DNA of 64,000 nt from Psychrobacter immobilis (GCF_904846225.1 NZ_CAJGZJ010000003.1:186001-250000), one strand, 5' to 3'. Counted from the first letter of the stretch, positions 36,783-47,576 are shown. Notes: generated from the sequence alone by a model not told the origin. A program made the numbers and translations.

Positions 36783-39700
36783 TTAAAACTGCCAACTATA
36801 AACCACGTCCACCGCGTTTTCTATGGCTGAGGTTGCTTCAACATAGATACGGCGTGTGAGCTGATATCGAGCTGAAAGGCTGTTTTGCGCATTAAAAACG
36901 CCTACGCCATAGCGAATATATAAGTCAGGAGACACGTAACCTGTCACGTTGACATTGGTATCCTCACTACTGCCTGAAGCATCGACCGTCAGACTTTGGA
37001 AGCCAAAAGCTTGACCAATCTGATTGGTTAAGTTACGCGTACTACCCAAGCCAAAGTTCAACCCAGCTGCTGCCAGATTGTTGGTAACCTGCGACTTAAA
37101 TCCTTGTTCGCTGATTTGTGTGGCGCTTCTATTATCAATTCGACCGGTCACTAGAGCGTTCATGGCTTGCTGCTGAGTCAAACCCGCATTATTAAAGACA
37201 ACAATATTTGGACTTTCAGTCGTACCCTTCACACGTACGCCTACTGTCTTACCACTGATCTCTTTAACGGCTTCAATACTAAGATTTGGCTTCATAACAT
37301 CGCCATCGAAGCGTACTTGGCCGTAGTTAAGGTCTAAATTCTGACCAAAGATACCAACGCTGGTACGACGTGATACTTGCACCACACCTCGAGCACGCAT
37401 GACACCCGTACCAGCTTGAGTGATGTTAATCGCGCCTGCCAATGGAATGACCGCACCAAAACCACGGAAATTGATATCATCGCCCAAATCGACACCAACA
37501 TCAGCATTGATAGACCAAGGTTTTGAGACAGCCAATACGTCATTAATATTACCAATCAGACGACGATCAAGCACGACTGCATCTTCAGTTTGCGTAATGA
37601 TATCTTCGCTGGCTTCTGGTGGACGAATGGTGGCCGAGGGCACACTGACTGCGCCTTTAATATCGACATAACGATCACCTGGACGCACGATGATATCAAT
37701 ATCAGGATTGATATTAGCCACTAATAATGGCGGTTGTGTAATTACCAAGTTTTCGCCGACGATACTAAGTTTGGCCTGTAGCTTCTGTTGCCAATTAACG
37801 GTACCCGTCAAAGTACCATTACCGGTACCACTCTTAAACTTACCATCAATGGTGGCCTGTGTGCCGCGGATTTTGGCCTCAGTATTGATATTGGTTAAAT
37901 TCACTGGCAAATCGAGCATCGCGATACGACCATTGGCAAGTTTTACGTCACCGTAAAACTGCGGTGTATCTAACGTACCACCAAGCCCACCTGCCATCGT
38001 GATATTCCCTTCAAGTACTCGCATACCGGGTAAGAAAGGCTTAAATACCGCTAAGTTAAGCTCATTTAGCACCAATGCACCAGAGATTGGCTTAGGCGCT
38101 TTATAAGGGTCAACAACGACTTCAGCGTAGCCGCGAGCACCGCGACCAGTATTGATATCCGTACGTAGCTTGATACCTTCAGGGACTGATACCGCAATCA
38201 GTGACACACGCTTGTAAGGCAAGGAGACAGGTGTACTATCGCCATCTTGGGTCAAGCCGATTTTGCCATTATCCGAGTATAGTGTGGTATTGATGGTTGG
38301 CGGACGACCACTTTGCCAACCGACAATGGCTTTACCATTAATCTTGGCTTTCCACTCGATGTCTTTAGGTAAAAAGACTGAGAATAAAGAGGTATCTAGA
38401 TTTTGTAGAGCGACATTAACCTCACCCTTGTCTGGCGATGCCACTAAGTTTTCGCGTAAACACAGCTTGCCCGTTTGGTCAGAGGCTTGCCAGCAATGCG
38501 CTGCCAACTGAACCTTTAAATCATTATTCTTGCCATTATTGTTATTAGGCAAATTAACAATCAATTGCGCGGGCTGCAATTGATTTAAGGTCGCGTATTT
38601 GGATTTAACACGGCCCTTACCAATCACGCCCGACCAACTAAATTTGTCTCGATTGAAGCCGCCTTTAAGTCTTGCACTAATATCAAGCTGCTCATTGGCA
38701 ACGTTGAGGTTGACCAAATGCGCCTGTTCAGTACCATTAAACGAGACATTAATACTTTTAAAACTTTGTCCGGCGGCATCTAAGCCTTCAGCAGTAACGA
38801 TAAGCTGACTTGGGCTATTTGCTAAATTGACCAGTTTGCCGCGCACACGGCCTTGGCGCAAAACAAAGCCTGGCAACGCAATACGCTCACCAACCAAATC
38901 AATATAAATGGTTGGCAATGCCTGTCCCGCTGGCTGAGCTAAAGTTGCACCGCCAGTGACTTTACCAGTCAACTTGTCTGAGAGTTGATCCAAACTGGTA
39001 ATATTGATTTTAGTTTGTAGCTGCTTGGCATTGCCATTCGCCGTGATGTAGTTATCGCCCCAACGCAGCACTAGATTGTTCGCATTTAAACTGTCGATTA
39101 AAGCGTTTACTTGTTTATATTGTGCTTGCGCATCTTGTGTTTGTAGACGTTTAAAATAGCTTGCCAAATCTTTTGGCAAACGCATTTTTGCCGCCAAACT
39201 GCCTTTAGCGCTAAGCGGCTGACCTTTCAACATACCTTTTAAATCAATTTTATCGATATTAATAATTTGCTGCGAATCACTCCAACGTCCATCAGTATTG
39301 ATAGTACCAGTGATAAGACTTGGCGTATCCTTTAAGAAATACCCGACGTTAAAACGATTCATTACGGCATCGATATCCCAAGCAATGCCTTGACGCACAT
39401 CGACCGTACCTTTAGCATCGATACTGCCTGCCGCGCCCACATGACGGAAGCGTTTGATACGAATCAGCTGAGAGTCACCACTGGCGTCAATGGTCAACTT
39501 GCCTGCTGGTAGTTGCTCTGCATCTAGTACACCATCAAAATTCACCGCAAAACGTTGCAGCTTGCCTGCCGTATTTTTAGTGTTTTTGGGCGCAGTTTGC
39601 CACTCGCCACTGGTTTTGAGATCACCTGTGATGATGGCTGGGTTATTGGGTAAAAAGTAACCCAAGTTAAATTTATCAAAGCGCCCATCGATGGTCCAAC

Positions 39701-41777
39701 CGATATTTTTACGCAAATCGATAGCGCCCTTCGCATTCACTGCGCCCGCCTCACCGCTATAATTTACTTTACGAATACTAATAAGCTTTGGCGTACCAGC
39801 CGCATCGATAGACAGACGTCCTTTTGGTACATCCGCCGTATCAATCTGACCATCAAAACGCGCATCAAACACAGACAGCTCACCACCAACGATATCGACG
39901 CTGGCATCACCGCTACCGGCTATGCCAATATTACGTCCCTCTTGTGTGGCATCAAGCTGCGCCTGCAAATCGGTTTTGTTCAAGGTAATAATGTGACGCT
40001 GGCCACTAACACCACCTTTGGTAATATTTAATAAACGACCGCGTGCGCTGATATTACCTGTTAGACGCTCAAGCGGTAAATCACTGCGATATTTTTTGGG
40101 TAATAATCCATTGGTGCTAGCATCAATTTGCCACGTTAATGGACGCTTCTTGTTCGCCAGTTGGATCTGCCCTGTACCCGATAAATCACCTACGATACCT
40201 TTATAGTTAAGACGGTTAATATCGATGACATCACCCTCTTTACGCATGCGCACATCATAGTTACCTTTAGGGGCAGCATTCAGCTCATTAATAACGGCAT
40301 TGGCATCAACTGATAGTTTTGATCCTTGGACGATAACATTCGCTTGTCCACTTGGACTGTCAATATTGCCAATGTTAGGCACATCTCGACGAGTGAGATT
40401 TTGCCATTTGGCATCAATATACCAAGGGGCTACCTGTTTAGACTTTGCAGAGGTTTTACCACTGACGATGTTGGCATTGACGTGCTCGCCATCACGTTGG
40501 CGCAAATCTGCATCAATCTCTGTATTACCAGCGATGTTTTGCTGCTGATAATGCACTGACAATCTACCATCGAGTTTTTTTGGCGCGTACGCTTTAAAAT
40601 CAGCATAGTCATCAGGAATAGCGCGGCGAATGTCAAAATTACTGCCCGTTGCTCGTATTTTTGCATCAAAGCTATTTTGCCAATCTAAAATACCCTGCAA
40701 AATCAAACGACCAGCGGGAACCTCAGCATCTAAACGATCGATGCGTAATTGACTGTTTGCAATGACCGCACGACCTTGATAATGACCTGATGGAATGTCT
40801 TTGGCCGTCAGTTCGGTATTGATGCGCAGACGTATCTCAGAGATCACCCCTGACGCAATCGCAGTACCACTTTTTAGATGAATATTTTGACTGTCAGCAT
40901 ATGGAAGCAAAATATCATCCCATTGCAATTTGGCCTGAAACGGCGAATCACTATCCAATCCCTGTACGACGAAATCACCGCTGACATCGCTGTCATTGTA
41001 ACGACTGCGTACTTTGCCAATTGTGCGTTTTAGCGTCCCTGTTGCGGTAATATTTAATGGATCGATATAGGCTTTTTCTAGCGCGCCGACTTCTGCAATC
41101 GCGCTTAAATCTAGCGGATAATCGCCTTGTAGATCAATCTCACCTTGTAAGGCACTGATTTTTACAATATCAGCATACTGTAAATCGCCACGACCGACCG
41201 TTACCATCGTCCCGACCCATGTCAAATCACGAGCCACAATATCATGAACGATAATAGGATCTTTGGTGACTTGTTTATAAATAACTTTTTTAATATTGGC
41301 TTGATCGAAACGTATATTAACGGGTAACTGTAGGGTTTTATAATCGAATGGCTCACCTGTTGGTGGCTTATTATTGATGATCTCAATCGTTTGTATATCT
41401 GCATCACGTAAATGCACTTCTTTGGCAAATACAGCACGCCAGCCTATCTTCACATAAGCTTTATCAACCAATATCTCAAGATCCTCGGTCGCTTCGATAT
41501 CGATGTCAGTAACCCAAATACCGTCACGTAAATTTCCTTTTCCATACTTAAACTTGATGCCTGTCTCAGCACTGATTTTGTCTAATACAAACTTAGTACC
41601 TGAGTCGGTACCCACGGCATAAAAAAACACCGCAAACATAATTACTAGTACGATTAAGATAAGTACCAGTAGCTTGAGTAAAAAGGACAGCGGATACCAA
41701 CGTTTGACTGCACGGGCATCGCGCTGTGCTGGATCTTCATCTGGTGAGTTACTAGGCGGGGTATTTTTTGTCAACAT
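36783..41777 (-). CDS. tamB: Translocation and assembly module protein TamB
   Basis: The product is 1664 residues from ATG 41777 (E. coli TamB 1259). An N-terminal signal anchor (about 30-55: LLKLLVLILIVLVIMFAVFF) precedes a very long repetitive beta region. The C-terminal TamB domain includes NVNVTGYVSPDLYIRYGVGV and ends in the outer-membrane-like DVVYSWQF. TamB spans the periplasm and works with TamA in outer-membrane protein or lipid transport. Internal repeats such as GAAGSIDAKGTVDVRQGIAWDID and its relatives explain the added length. tamA lies 85 bp upstream on the same strand, as in other species. Confidence 0.92.
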   Translation of the reverse strand: MLTKNTPPSNSPDEDPAQRDARAVKRWYPLSFLLKLLVLILIVLVIMFAVFFYAVGTDSGTKFVLDKISAETGIKFKYGKGNLRDGIWVTDIDIEATEDLEILVDKAYVKIGWRAVFAKEVHLRDADIQTIEIINNKPPTGEPFDYKTLQLPVNIRFDQANIKKVIYKQVTKDPIIVHDIVARDLTWVGTMVTVGRGDLQYADIVKISALQGEIDLQGDYPLDLSAIAEVGALEKAYIDPLNITATGTLKRTIGKVRSRYNDSDVSGDFVVQGLDSDSPFQAKLQWDDILLPYADSQNIHLKSGTAIASGVISEIRLRINTELTAKDIPSGHYQGRAVIANSQLRIDRLDAEVPAGRLILQGILDWQNSFDAKIRATGSNFDIRRAIPDDYADFKAYAPKKLDGRLSVHYQQQNIAGNTEIDADLRQRDGEHVNANIVSGKTSAKSKQVAPWYIDAKWQNLTRRDVPNIGNIDSPSGQANVIVQGSKLSVDANAVINELNAAPKGNYDVRMRKEGDVIDINRLNYKGIVGDLSGTGQIQLANKKRPLTWQIDASTNGLLPKKYRSDLPLERLTGNISARGRLLNITKGGVSGQRHIITLNKTDLQAQLDATQEGRNIGIAGSGDASVDIVGGELSVFDARFDGQIDTADVPKGRLSIDAAGTPKLISIRKVNYSGEAGAVNAKGAIDLRKNIGWTIDGRFDKFNLGYFLPNNPAIITGDLKTSGEWQTAPKNTKNTAGKLQRFAVNFDGVLDAEQLPAGKLTIDASGDSQLIRIKRFRHVGAAGSIDAKGTVDVRQGIAWDIDAVMNRFNVGYFLKDTPSLITGTINTDGRWSDSQQIINIDKIDLKGMLKGQPLSAKGSLAAKMRLPKDLASYFKRLQTQDAQAQYKQVNALIDSLNANNLVLRWGDNYITANGNAKQLQTKINITSLDQLSDKLTGKVTGGATLAQPAGQALPTIYIDLVGERIALPGFVLRQGRVRGKLVNLANSPSQLIVTAEGLDAAGQSFKSINVSFNGTEQAHLVNLNVANEQLDISARLKGGFNRDKFSWSGVIGKGRVKSKYATLNQLQPAQLIVNLPNNNNGKNNDLKVQLAAHCWQASDQTGKLCLRENLVASPDKGEVNVALQNLDTSLFSVFLPKDIEWKAKINGKAIVGWQSGRPPTINTTLYSDNGKIGLTQDGDSTPVSLPYKRVSLIAVSVPEGIKLRTDINTGRGARGYAEVVVDPYKAPKPISGALVLNELNLAVFKPFLPGMRVLEGNITMAGGLGGTLDTPQFYGDVKLANGRIAMLDLPVNLTNINTEAKIRGTQATIDGKFKSGTGNGTLTGTVNWQQKLQAKLSIVGENLVITQPPLLVANINPDIDIIVRPGDRYVDIKGAVSVPSATIRPPEASEDIITQTEDAVVLDRRLIGNINDVLAVSKPWSINADVGVDLGDDINFRGFGAVIPLAGAINITQAGTGVMRARGVVQVSRRTSVGIFGQNLDLNYGQVRFDGDVMKPNLSIEAVKEISGKTVGVRVKGTTESPNIVVFNNAGLTQQQAMNALVTGRIDNRSATQISEQGFKSQVTNNLAAAGLNFGLGSTRNLTNQIGQAFGFQSLTVDASGSSEDTNVNVTGYVSPDLYIRYGVGVFNAQNSLSARYQLTRRIYVEATSAIENAVDVVYSWQF

Positions 41778-41862
41778 GACACTCAACTACGTTAAAGAAT
41801 GATTACCAGCAATTGGCACGATAAATATTAAATATAACGAATTACACGATTGGATTAAATGA

Positions 41863-44800
41863 CTACAAAGGCGAACCAATAAAGAAATGTAGTCTAATCG
41901 GAATACTGTCTTCTGTCACACCAGCGGCAACATCGACTCGTACCACACCGACAGGCGATGCCCAGCGGATACCAACACCAACGCCGACTTTTGTCTCAGT
42001 ATCAAAATTTTTGTCGTAAGCATTACCCACATCAGTGAAGAATGCCCCACGGAAACCTGGTTTAAACTCATAATTGTATTCAGCGCTACCCACTGCGAGG
42101 ATTTGCCCACCAGTCAGATAACCTTTATCTAATGGCGATAAACTCTCATAATCATAACCGCGAATACTTTGATCGCCACCAGCAAAGAAGCGTAACTTGT
42201 AAGGGACTTCATAAAAGTCATCTGCCCAAATATAACCCGTATTCACAGAACCCAATACTTGATGTTTTTTATCATCACCAAAGCTATAAATACCGCTGAC
42301 GCCCGCACGCGCGATTGCCAAGTTAGTGTCACTAAACGCTTTATCAGCACCCGCTTCTATCGAATAATACTGACGTATACCGCGCGTTGGATTGGTCGCA
42401 TTATCTACACTGGTTTTGTTGATACCGTAACCCAATAAAAGCGCTTGCTGCTTCGGACTCGACGACGTAAAGCGTATAGGAAGATCGTCAATCTTTGTAT
42501 CATCGACACCTGTTTCAAGCTCATCCAAACGGTAGCGCAAAGAATAGCTGCGATTCCAGCCCTTGTCACTACGAATATTACGTGCCAACGCGGCTTTTAA
42601 CGTTTTGGTAGACAAATCGAAGTTACCTTTACCTTGATCGATCACTTCCTCTTCATAGGTCAGACGTGCGTCTAATTTATCATTGAGCGGATGCTTCCAA
42701 GGTCGGCTGGCGTAAACAGCGACGTTTTTACTAATTCTTGAGACTTCAGTTTCAGCCCCTGCTTGGTAACCTTTACGATTTAGCAGATTATAATCTATCT
42801 TTGCGGTGGCTCGTACGCCCGTATCTGTTCCATAACCAAGACCAACTTCGGCATCGCGTGGCTTACTGGAAGACACAAAAACATACAATGGCACTTTTTT
42901 ATTTTCTGCCACTTCTTGCGGGGTTTTGCGCCCTGCTAGCGTTGGTGGTACAAAGTTTTCGTCAGCAAGTATGCTTTTTTCATCTGGGAATATTTTTTGA
43001 GCAACATTACTGATTGAGTCGCTAATCTTACCTAAAAGATTACTTGCTTCTTGATCTTTTTCATCCAGTACACGATTATCCGGCAAACGGCTTAAACGAT
43101 CCGCCTTTTGCCTGATGGCTTGCAGTTTATCTAATGTTTCTTCATCAGCTGAAAAGTCAATAGCGGCAATGTCGGCTGCATTAACAGTTTCGCCAGTATT
43201 AGTTTCAGGATTGCTAGCACCAAGATTATTAGCATCAAGATTTTTTTCTTCGCCTGTATCAGCCGCAGCAGCATTATTGTTAGCAGCATTGTCTTGGCTG
43301 ATGTTACGAGGATCGTTGGAGGCGGCTACTATCCCCTTATTATCATTAACAACGTTCGATGCGCCGCCGTTATTGATGTCACCATCTAGCGTGCCGTTAT
43401 TATTGATGGGTGAATTATCAAAAGCCAGTGTGCTGGCTTCACTGCGATCATTTGGTGGCAATATCGATTCGACGTTGACCGTATTAAAATAACGAGTCGC
43501 TGATAAATCATTACTAAATTTGGTAACGTCTGGACGATAAAACGGATCACCTTTCTTAAAGTCAAATAACTGCCGTAGCAAAGGTAACTCAACAGGCAGC
43601 TTGTCAGGGTCTTGGGTTAGGGTGTTGGTTTCTGCATCATACGTAAAGAACACAACATCATCAAACTCATAACGATCGCCAGTGTTATAGATTAAAGAGA
43701 CGTCCGCTGTGTTATCTGGCAAGATGATATCGACTGATTTGTTTAACCAATACTGATCGAAGTAACCATACGTATTACTCAGTGACTCAAGTGCCGCTTT
43801 ACTACTTTGATAAACACGGTGATTAAAGACATCACCTTCTTGTGGCGGCAATTCTTTTTCAAATGTTGCGAACTCTTCTTGCTCACTACCTTCACCGCGA
43901 ATCTCGATAATACGGCTATCCACGATGACAGGCTCGCCCAGCTCTTCAATCACAACCTCTATCGTATCAGGACTAGGCTGGCGCAGACGCAAGCTGGTTT
44001 CATAATAACCAACGGCTTTGGCCGCATTTAATGCCGTTTCACGCAGCCGCGGCAAAGCAGCCGTAAAATCGACGACCGATTGAACGGTCGTGTCATCAAG
44101 AGCCGCTTTAATGTTCTTCATCGGCTGAATATCATCATCCGCCTCAATTATTTTTGGCTGACTATTGGCGGTATTTTCAGAGTCCGCTTGCTGTAGATAA
44201 ATGGTGGTTTCTACATGTGGTAATGACATCGAACCGCTGTTAAATAAGCGATTATAAAGGCGCTTAACGATACTACCTTTGCTACGAGCCGAGGGCTTGG
44301 GCTTATTGGTTTGTTCGATACTTTCATCGGCTGTCTGAGTGGCTGCTTGATAATCTGGCAAATAGTCATCAGGATTGATAATTTCTGATGGCTTATCCTC
44401 TGCATTGGTTTCAGCATTGGCATTTGTGGCGACACTACCACTTGTGGAGACATTGTCATCTGCTCCATCCACGCGTCCACTACTCACAGAATCGCTCACC
44501 TTGATCGGACGCGGTATAACCCCAGCAGCTTCAGCGGCTGTTTCAGTTTCCACCTCAGTCCTACCTAATGTATCAAGGTTGCTAGGTAATGGCAGAGTAT
44601 TCGAATCTAGCGCCAGATCCAAACCAATGGGTGGCGTCGTATCATTCAACGTCGCAATTGGCCCATCAAAATCGCTATCGTTACTACTAATGTTGTTGGC
44701 AAAACTGTTATCAAAACCACTGTTATCAAAACCACTGTTATCAACGTTATTATTGTTGTTAATACTATCAATGTCTTGGGTGTTCTGTAGATCCATCGCA

Positions 44801-45465
44801 GCCAGCTCACGATCAATCTGCTCAGGCGTCATCATCTGATAGCCCTGCTGTTGTATCGCTGCCGCTTTTTGCAACAAGTCATCATTGGCATTATCAGCAA
44901 GATTGAGCTGAGCACTATTTATATCATCAATGGCAGTGAATGCATCGTTGCCATTCGTCTGAGATGAAGCGGTGTTCCGAGGCTGAGTAGCTGAATTTTG
45001 AGTGCTGTTATTTTTCGAATCAGAACGCTCAGAGCCAGACTTCTTCATACCTAGGGTTTGCTCGGTATAGTCATCAAGCACCGACTGATCAATGATACCT
45101 TGCTCTACTGCCTTTTTTAGGCGCAATGCGTCCAAGGCCTTATCAAGCTGGGTATCATCCTCTAAAAGCATGTCTGATTGATCGGTCACGACTGAATTGT
45201 TAACAGATTGGTTAGGAATATTTGGCGTGTTGACCGTATCAGCCAAAGCCGCAGGAGCAATGCCAAAACCCACTAAGCTAGTCGCTAAAGCCGTAAAAAG
45301 CGTTGAGCGCCTAAAATGAATACGCGGGACATTACTATGAGTATCAACGATAGCAGTGCGAGTGTTTTTTCGAAGATCTTGATTAATAATATCATCCTGA
45401 ATATTGATAGTATCACGCTGCTTAACCGGTATATTGCGCGCTAGCGTTGAAGGCTGGTGTTCCAT
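41863..45465 (-). CDS. tamA: Oversized TamA (Omp85 family) with two disordered expansions
   Basis: The product has 1200 residues, twice E. coli TamA (577). AGGAA before ATG 45465 supports the long start. A 50-residue polar leader precedes the signal-peptide core (TLFTALATSLVGFGIAPAALA). A disordered Asn/Asp/Ser-rich region of roughly 340 residues follows. Three POTRA domains then start near 455. A block of about 170 residues at 680-850 sits in the last POTRA loop, between VNVESILPP and KKVPLYVFVSSSKPRD. The Omp85 barrel (about 865-1200) contains GGDQSIRGYDYESL. It is the outer-membrane half of the Tam system, co-oriented with tamB. Confidence 0.9.
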   Translation of the reverse strand: MEHQPSTLARNIPVKQRDTINIQDDIINQDLRKNTRTAIVDTHSNVPRIHFRRSTLFTALATSLVGFGIAPAALADTVNTPNIPNQSVNNSVVTDQSDMLLEDDTQLDKALDALRLKKAVEQGIIDQSVLDDYTEQTLGMKKSGSERSDSKNNSTQNSATQPRNTASSQTNGNDAFTAIDDINSAQLNLADNANDDLLQKAAAIQQQGYQMMTPEQIDRELAAMDLQNTQDIDSINNNNNVDNSGFDNSGFDNSFANNISSNDSDFDGPIATLNDTTPPIGLDLALDSNTLPLPSNLDTLGRTEVETETAAEAAGVIPRPIKVSDSVSSGRVDGADDNVSTSGSVATNANAETNAEDKPSEIINPDDYLPDYQAATQTADESIEQTNKPKPSARSKGSIVKRLYNRLFNSGSMSLPHVETTIYLQQADSENTANSQPKIIEADDDIQPMKNIKAALDDTTVQSVVDFTAALPRLRETALNAAKAVGYYETSLRLRQPSPDTIEVVIEELGEPVIVDSRIIEIRGEGSEQEEFATFEKELPPQEGDVFNHRVYQSSKAALESLSNTYGYFDQYWLNKSVDIILPDNTADVSLIYNTGDRYEFDDVVFFTYDAETNTLTQDPDKLPVELPLLRQLFDFKKGDPFYRPDVTKFSNDLSATRYFNTVNVESILPPNDRSEASTLAFDNSPINNNGTLDGDINNGGASNVVNDNKGIVAASNDPRNISQDNAANNNAAAADTGEEKNLDANNLGASNPETNTGETVNAADIAAIDFSADEETLDKLQAIRQKADRLSRLPDNRVLDEKDQEASNLLGKISDSISNVAQKIFPDEKSILADENFVPPTLAGRKTPQEVAENKKVPLYVFVSSSKPRDAEVGLGYGTDTGVRATAKIDYNLLNRKGYQAGAETEVSRISKNVAVYASRPWKHPLNDKLDARLTYEEEVIDQGKGNFDLSTKTLKAALARNIRSDKGWNRSYSLRYRLDELETGVDDTKIDDLPIRFTSSSPKQQALLLGYGINKTSVDNATNPTRGIRQYYSIEAGADKAFSDTNLAIARAGVSGIYSFGDDKKHQVLGSVNTGYIWADDFYEVPYKLRFFAGGDQSIRGYDYESLSPLDKGYLTGGQILAVGSAEYNYEFKPGFRGAFFTDVGNAYDKNFDTETKVGVGVGIRWASPVGVVRVDVAAGVTEDSIPIRLHFFIGSPL
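44702..44746 (-). repeat. 15-bp tandem repeat in tamA (FDNSG units)
   Basis: CCACTGTTATCAAAA is repeated three times in frame (44702-44746, first and last copies slightly changed). On the minus strand it encodes SGFDNSGFDNS with a five-residue period. Confidence 0.7.
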
Positions 45466-45500
45466 GTTTATTTCCTATCACCTCACGCGGCACAATATGA

Positions 45501-45520
45501 TTAACGATAACAATCGTTAA
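45501..45520. promoter_or_regulatory. 20-bp perfect palindrome upstream of tamA
   Basis: TTAACGAT (45501-45508) and ATCGTTAA (45513-45520) flank AACA, 36 bp before the tamA start. The symmetry and position suggest an operator. The remaining spacer to 45913 holds the divergent promoters, not assigned here. Confidence 0.4.
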
Positions 45521-45913
45521 GTCTTACCGGTGGATAAACTAATAGCAGTTGGCTGAAATGAGGGTTTACTATCTTGCTTTTGATACTGACAGTTTATAAT
45601 GCCTATTTTCACACTACATTTGTATCAACCAATGGGCAAAATTGAGTGATAGAAAATAGTAATCTTTTATCATCACTCACAATTTATAATGCAACCATGC
45701 AAAATTTACAAATCATAACTTAGTTAATTATGAAATCATAGCATTGGTCGCATGTATTTTTATCAAAGCCTTGCTATTATACGGTCTAATATCGATAAAA
45801 CCTATGCTATATTTCAATAAGTTTTTGATACTATTGATAATTACCATTACTTTAAAACTGTGTTCAGCGCTTTTCTTTACTTTATCAGCCACGACTCATC
45901 TGTAGGAACTTTC

Positions 45914-47251
45914 ATGGCCAACCAGTTTCAGTTATTTAAGCATCGCCGATTTAGCGCCATGTTTTTTACCCAGTTCTTGGGTGCATTTAATGACAATATC
46001 TTTAAGCAAGCACTGATATTAGTACTGACCTACACTGCTGCTAGTCAATTGGGAATGGAAGTTAGTATCTTGAACAATTTGGCGGCAATGTTATTTATCT
46101 TGCCCTATTTCTTGTTTTCGGCATTAGCTGGACAAATTGCTGATAAATTTGAAAAATCAAAGCTAACGCGTCTTATTAAACTGCTTGAGCTGGTTATTAT
46201 GGCGATTGCCGCTGTTGGCTTCGTCTTTGAGTGGTATGCCTTACTATTTGTAGCATTGTTTTTAATGGGTACGCACTCGACCTTTTTTGGACCGATTAAG
46301 TACGCCTACTTACCACAAGCGATGAACGAAAATGAATTGGTGGGTGCTAACGGTCTGTTTCAAATGGGGACTTCGCTTGCTATCTTGCTTGGTATGATTA
46401 TCGCTGGCGTTTTAACACAGTTATCGCAATCGTTCTATTGGATTAGTGTGGCGGTATTGGTTGTCGCGGTTCTAGGTTATTTAGCGGCTCGTTATATTCC
46501 TACCATGCCAGCGATGCAACCTCACCTAGACATCGACTGGAACATTTTTACCACCAGTGTGGCGACAGTACGCTATTTATATTCACTGCCATTTTTATTC
46601 TTTGTCATCTTAGGCAACAGCTGGTTTTGGTTTTATGGCGCGACATTTTTGACTCAAACGCCAGAATTCAGCAAAGTTATCTTGCATGGCGATGAGTCAG
46701 TGGTCATTTTTCTATTAACCTTATTTTCTGTTGGTGTGTCGATTGGTTCTTTATTATGTAAAACCTTTACCAAAAACCAAGTCAGCCTACGTCTATTGCC
46801 TTTTGGTATTGCTGGTTTAAGTATCTTTGCTATTGATTTGTACTTTTCACTTTCAGGCCTCAACATTAATGTGGATAATGAGACACTACTCGGTATCAGT
46901 GATTTATTTGGTATCAATGGTAGCTGGCGCGTGTTTGCTGATCTGTTCTTTTTGGGTTTTAGTGGCGGTTTGTATATCGTGCCTCTATACGCGTCTATGC
47001 AGGCGTATGCACCTAAGAGTCATCGAGCTCGGATCATCGGTGCCAATAATATTTTCAATGCGATATTTATGGTCACCTCAGCGATTTTTGCGATTGTTAT
47101 TTTGAATACGTTGGGTTTGACATTACCGCAGCTGTTTTTAGTGACAGGATTACTCAATATTGCATTTGGTGCCTTTTTATACATTAAGCTCAATAAGCAT
47201 ATTAAAAATGCCGTCATCCAAACAAATGATGATGTCAATCTACCAGATTAA
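45914..47251 (+). CDS. LplT-like major facilitator (lysophospholipid transporter type)
   Basis: The product is 445 residues with about 12 hydrophobic segments. The N-terminus FKHRRFSAMFFTQFLGAFND and FNDNIFKQAL are characteristic of LplT and of the MFS half of LplT-acyltransferase fusions. STFFGPIKYAYLPQAM is the matching loop motif. LplT moves lyso-phosphatidylethanolamine to the inner leaflet for re-acylation. Here it is free-standing, without the acyltransferase/AMP-ligase domains often fused to it. ATG 45914 has AGGA 6 nt upstream, which is better than the in-frame start at 45860. Confidence 0.8.
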   Translation: MANQFQLFKHRRFSAMFFTQFLGAFNDNIFKQALILVLTYTAASQLGMEVSILNNLAAMLFILPYFLFSALAGQIADKFEKSKLTRLIKLLELVIMAIAAVGFVFEWYALLFVALFLMGTHSTFFGPIKYAYLPQAMNENELVGANGLFQMGTSLAILLGMIIAGVLTQLSQSFYWISVAVLVVAVLGYLAARYIPTMPAMQPHLDIDWNIFTTSVATVRYLYSLPFLFFVILGNSWFWFYGATFLTQTPEFSKVILHGDESVVIFLLTLFSVGVSIGSLLCKTFTKNQVSLRLLPFGIAGLSIFAIDLYFSLSGLNINVDNETLLGISDLFGINGSWRVFADLFFLGFSGGLYIVPLYASMQAYAPKSHRARIIGANNIFNAIFMVTSAIFAIVILNTLGLTLPQLFLVTGLLNIAFGAFLYIKLNKHIKNAVIQTNDDVNLPD

Positions 47252-47287
47252 ATGAAAAATAAGATGGCTGTAGTTGCGATGGTTGTA

Positions 47288-47366
47288 GTTAAAACGGCTT
47301 TTAGTTAAGATAACTTTAGTTAAGACGGCTTTAGTTGAAATGACTTTAGCTAGAACAACTAAAGCC
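47288..47366 (+). repeat. Degenerate 15-bp tandem repeat and hairpin before coq7
   Basis: Five successive units of about 15 bp resemble GTTAAGACGGCTTTA (47288-47303, 47304-47318, 47319-47333, 47334-47348, 47349-47363). Within them GGCTTTAGTTG (47327-47337) and CAACTAAAGCC (47356-47366) form a perfect 11-bp inverted repeat. It is non-coding, in the 325-bp gap between the MFS gene and coq7. No T run follows. Confidence 0.55.
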
Positions 47367-47576
47367 ATGAGAAAATGATAGTGACGAATCATATAGGCAA
47401 AAATGCGTTATATAATGATGCATGAGTTATTGAGCCACTTATATTCGTGCTGATAATTTGGATTATTTACTATAGCAATGTGCATGAAGACATGGCTATA
47501 ATTGCCTTAAAAGAATAGATAACTTTATTTTATTGTTGTTTTTATTGATACTATATTAAGCCATCAGGAGTGAATC

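Noticed and set aside
37334..40669. Several 60-90-residue frames inside tamB on both strands
   Set aside because: They are out-of-frame shadows of a 1664-codon gene, with no ribosome-binding sites or recognisable domains.
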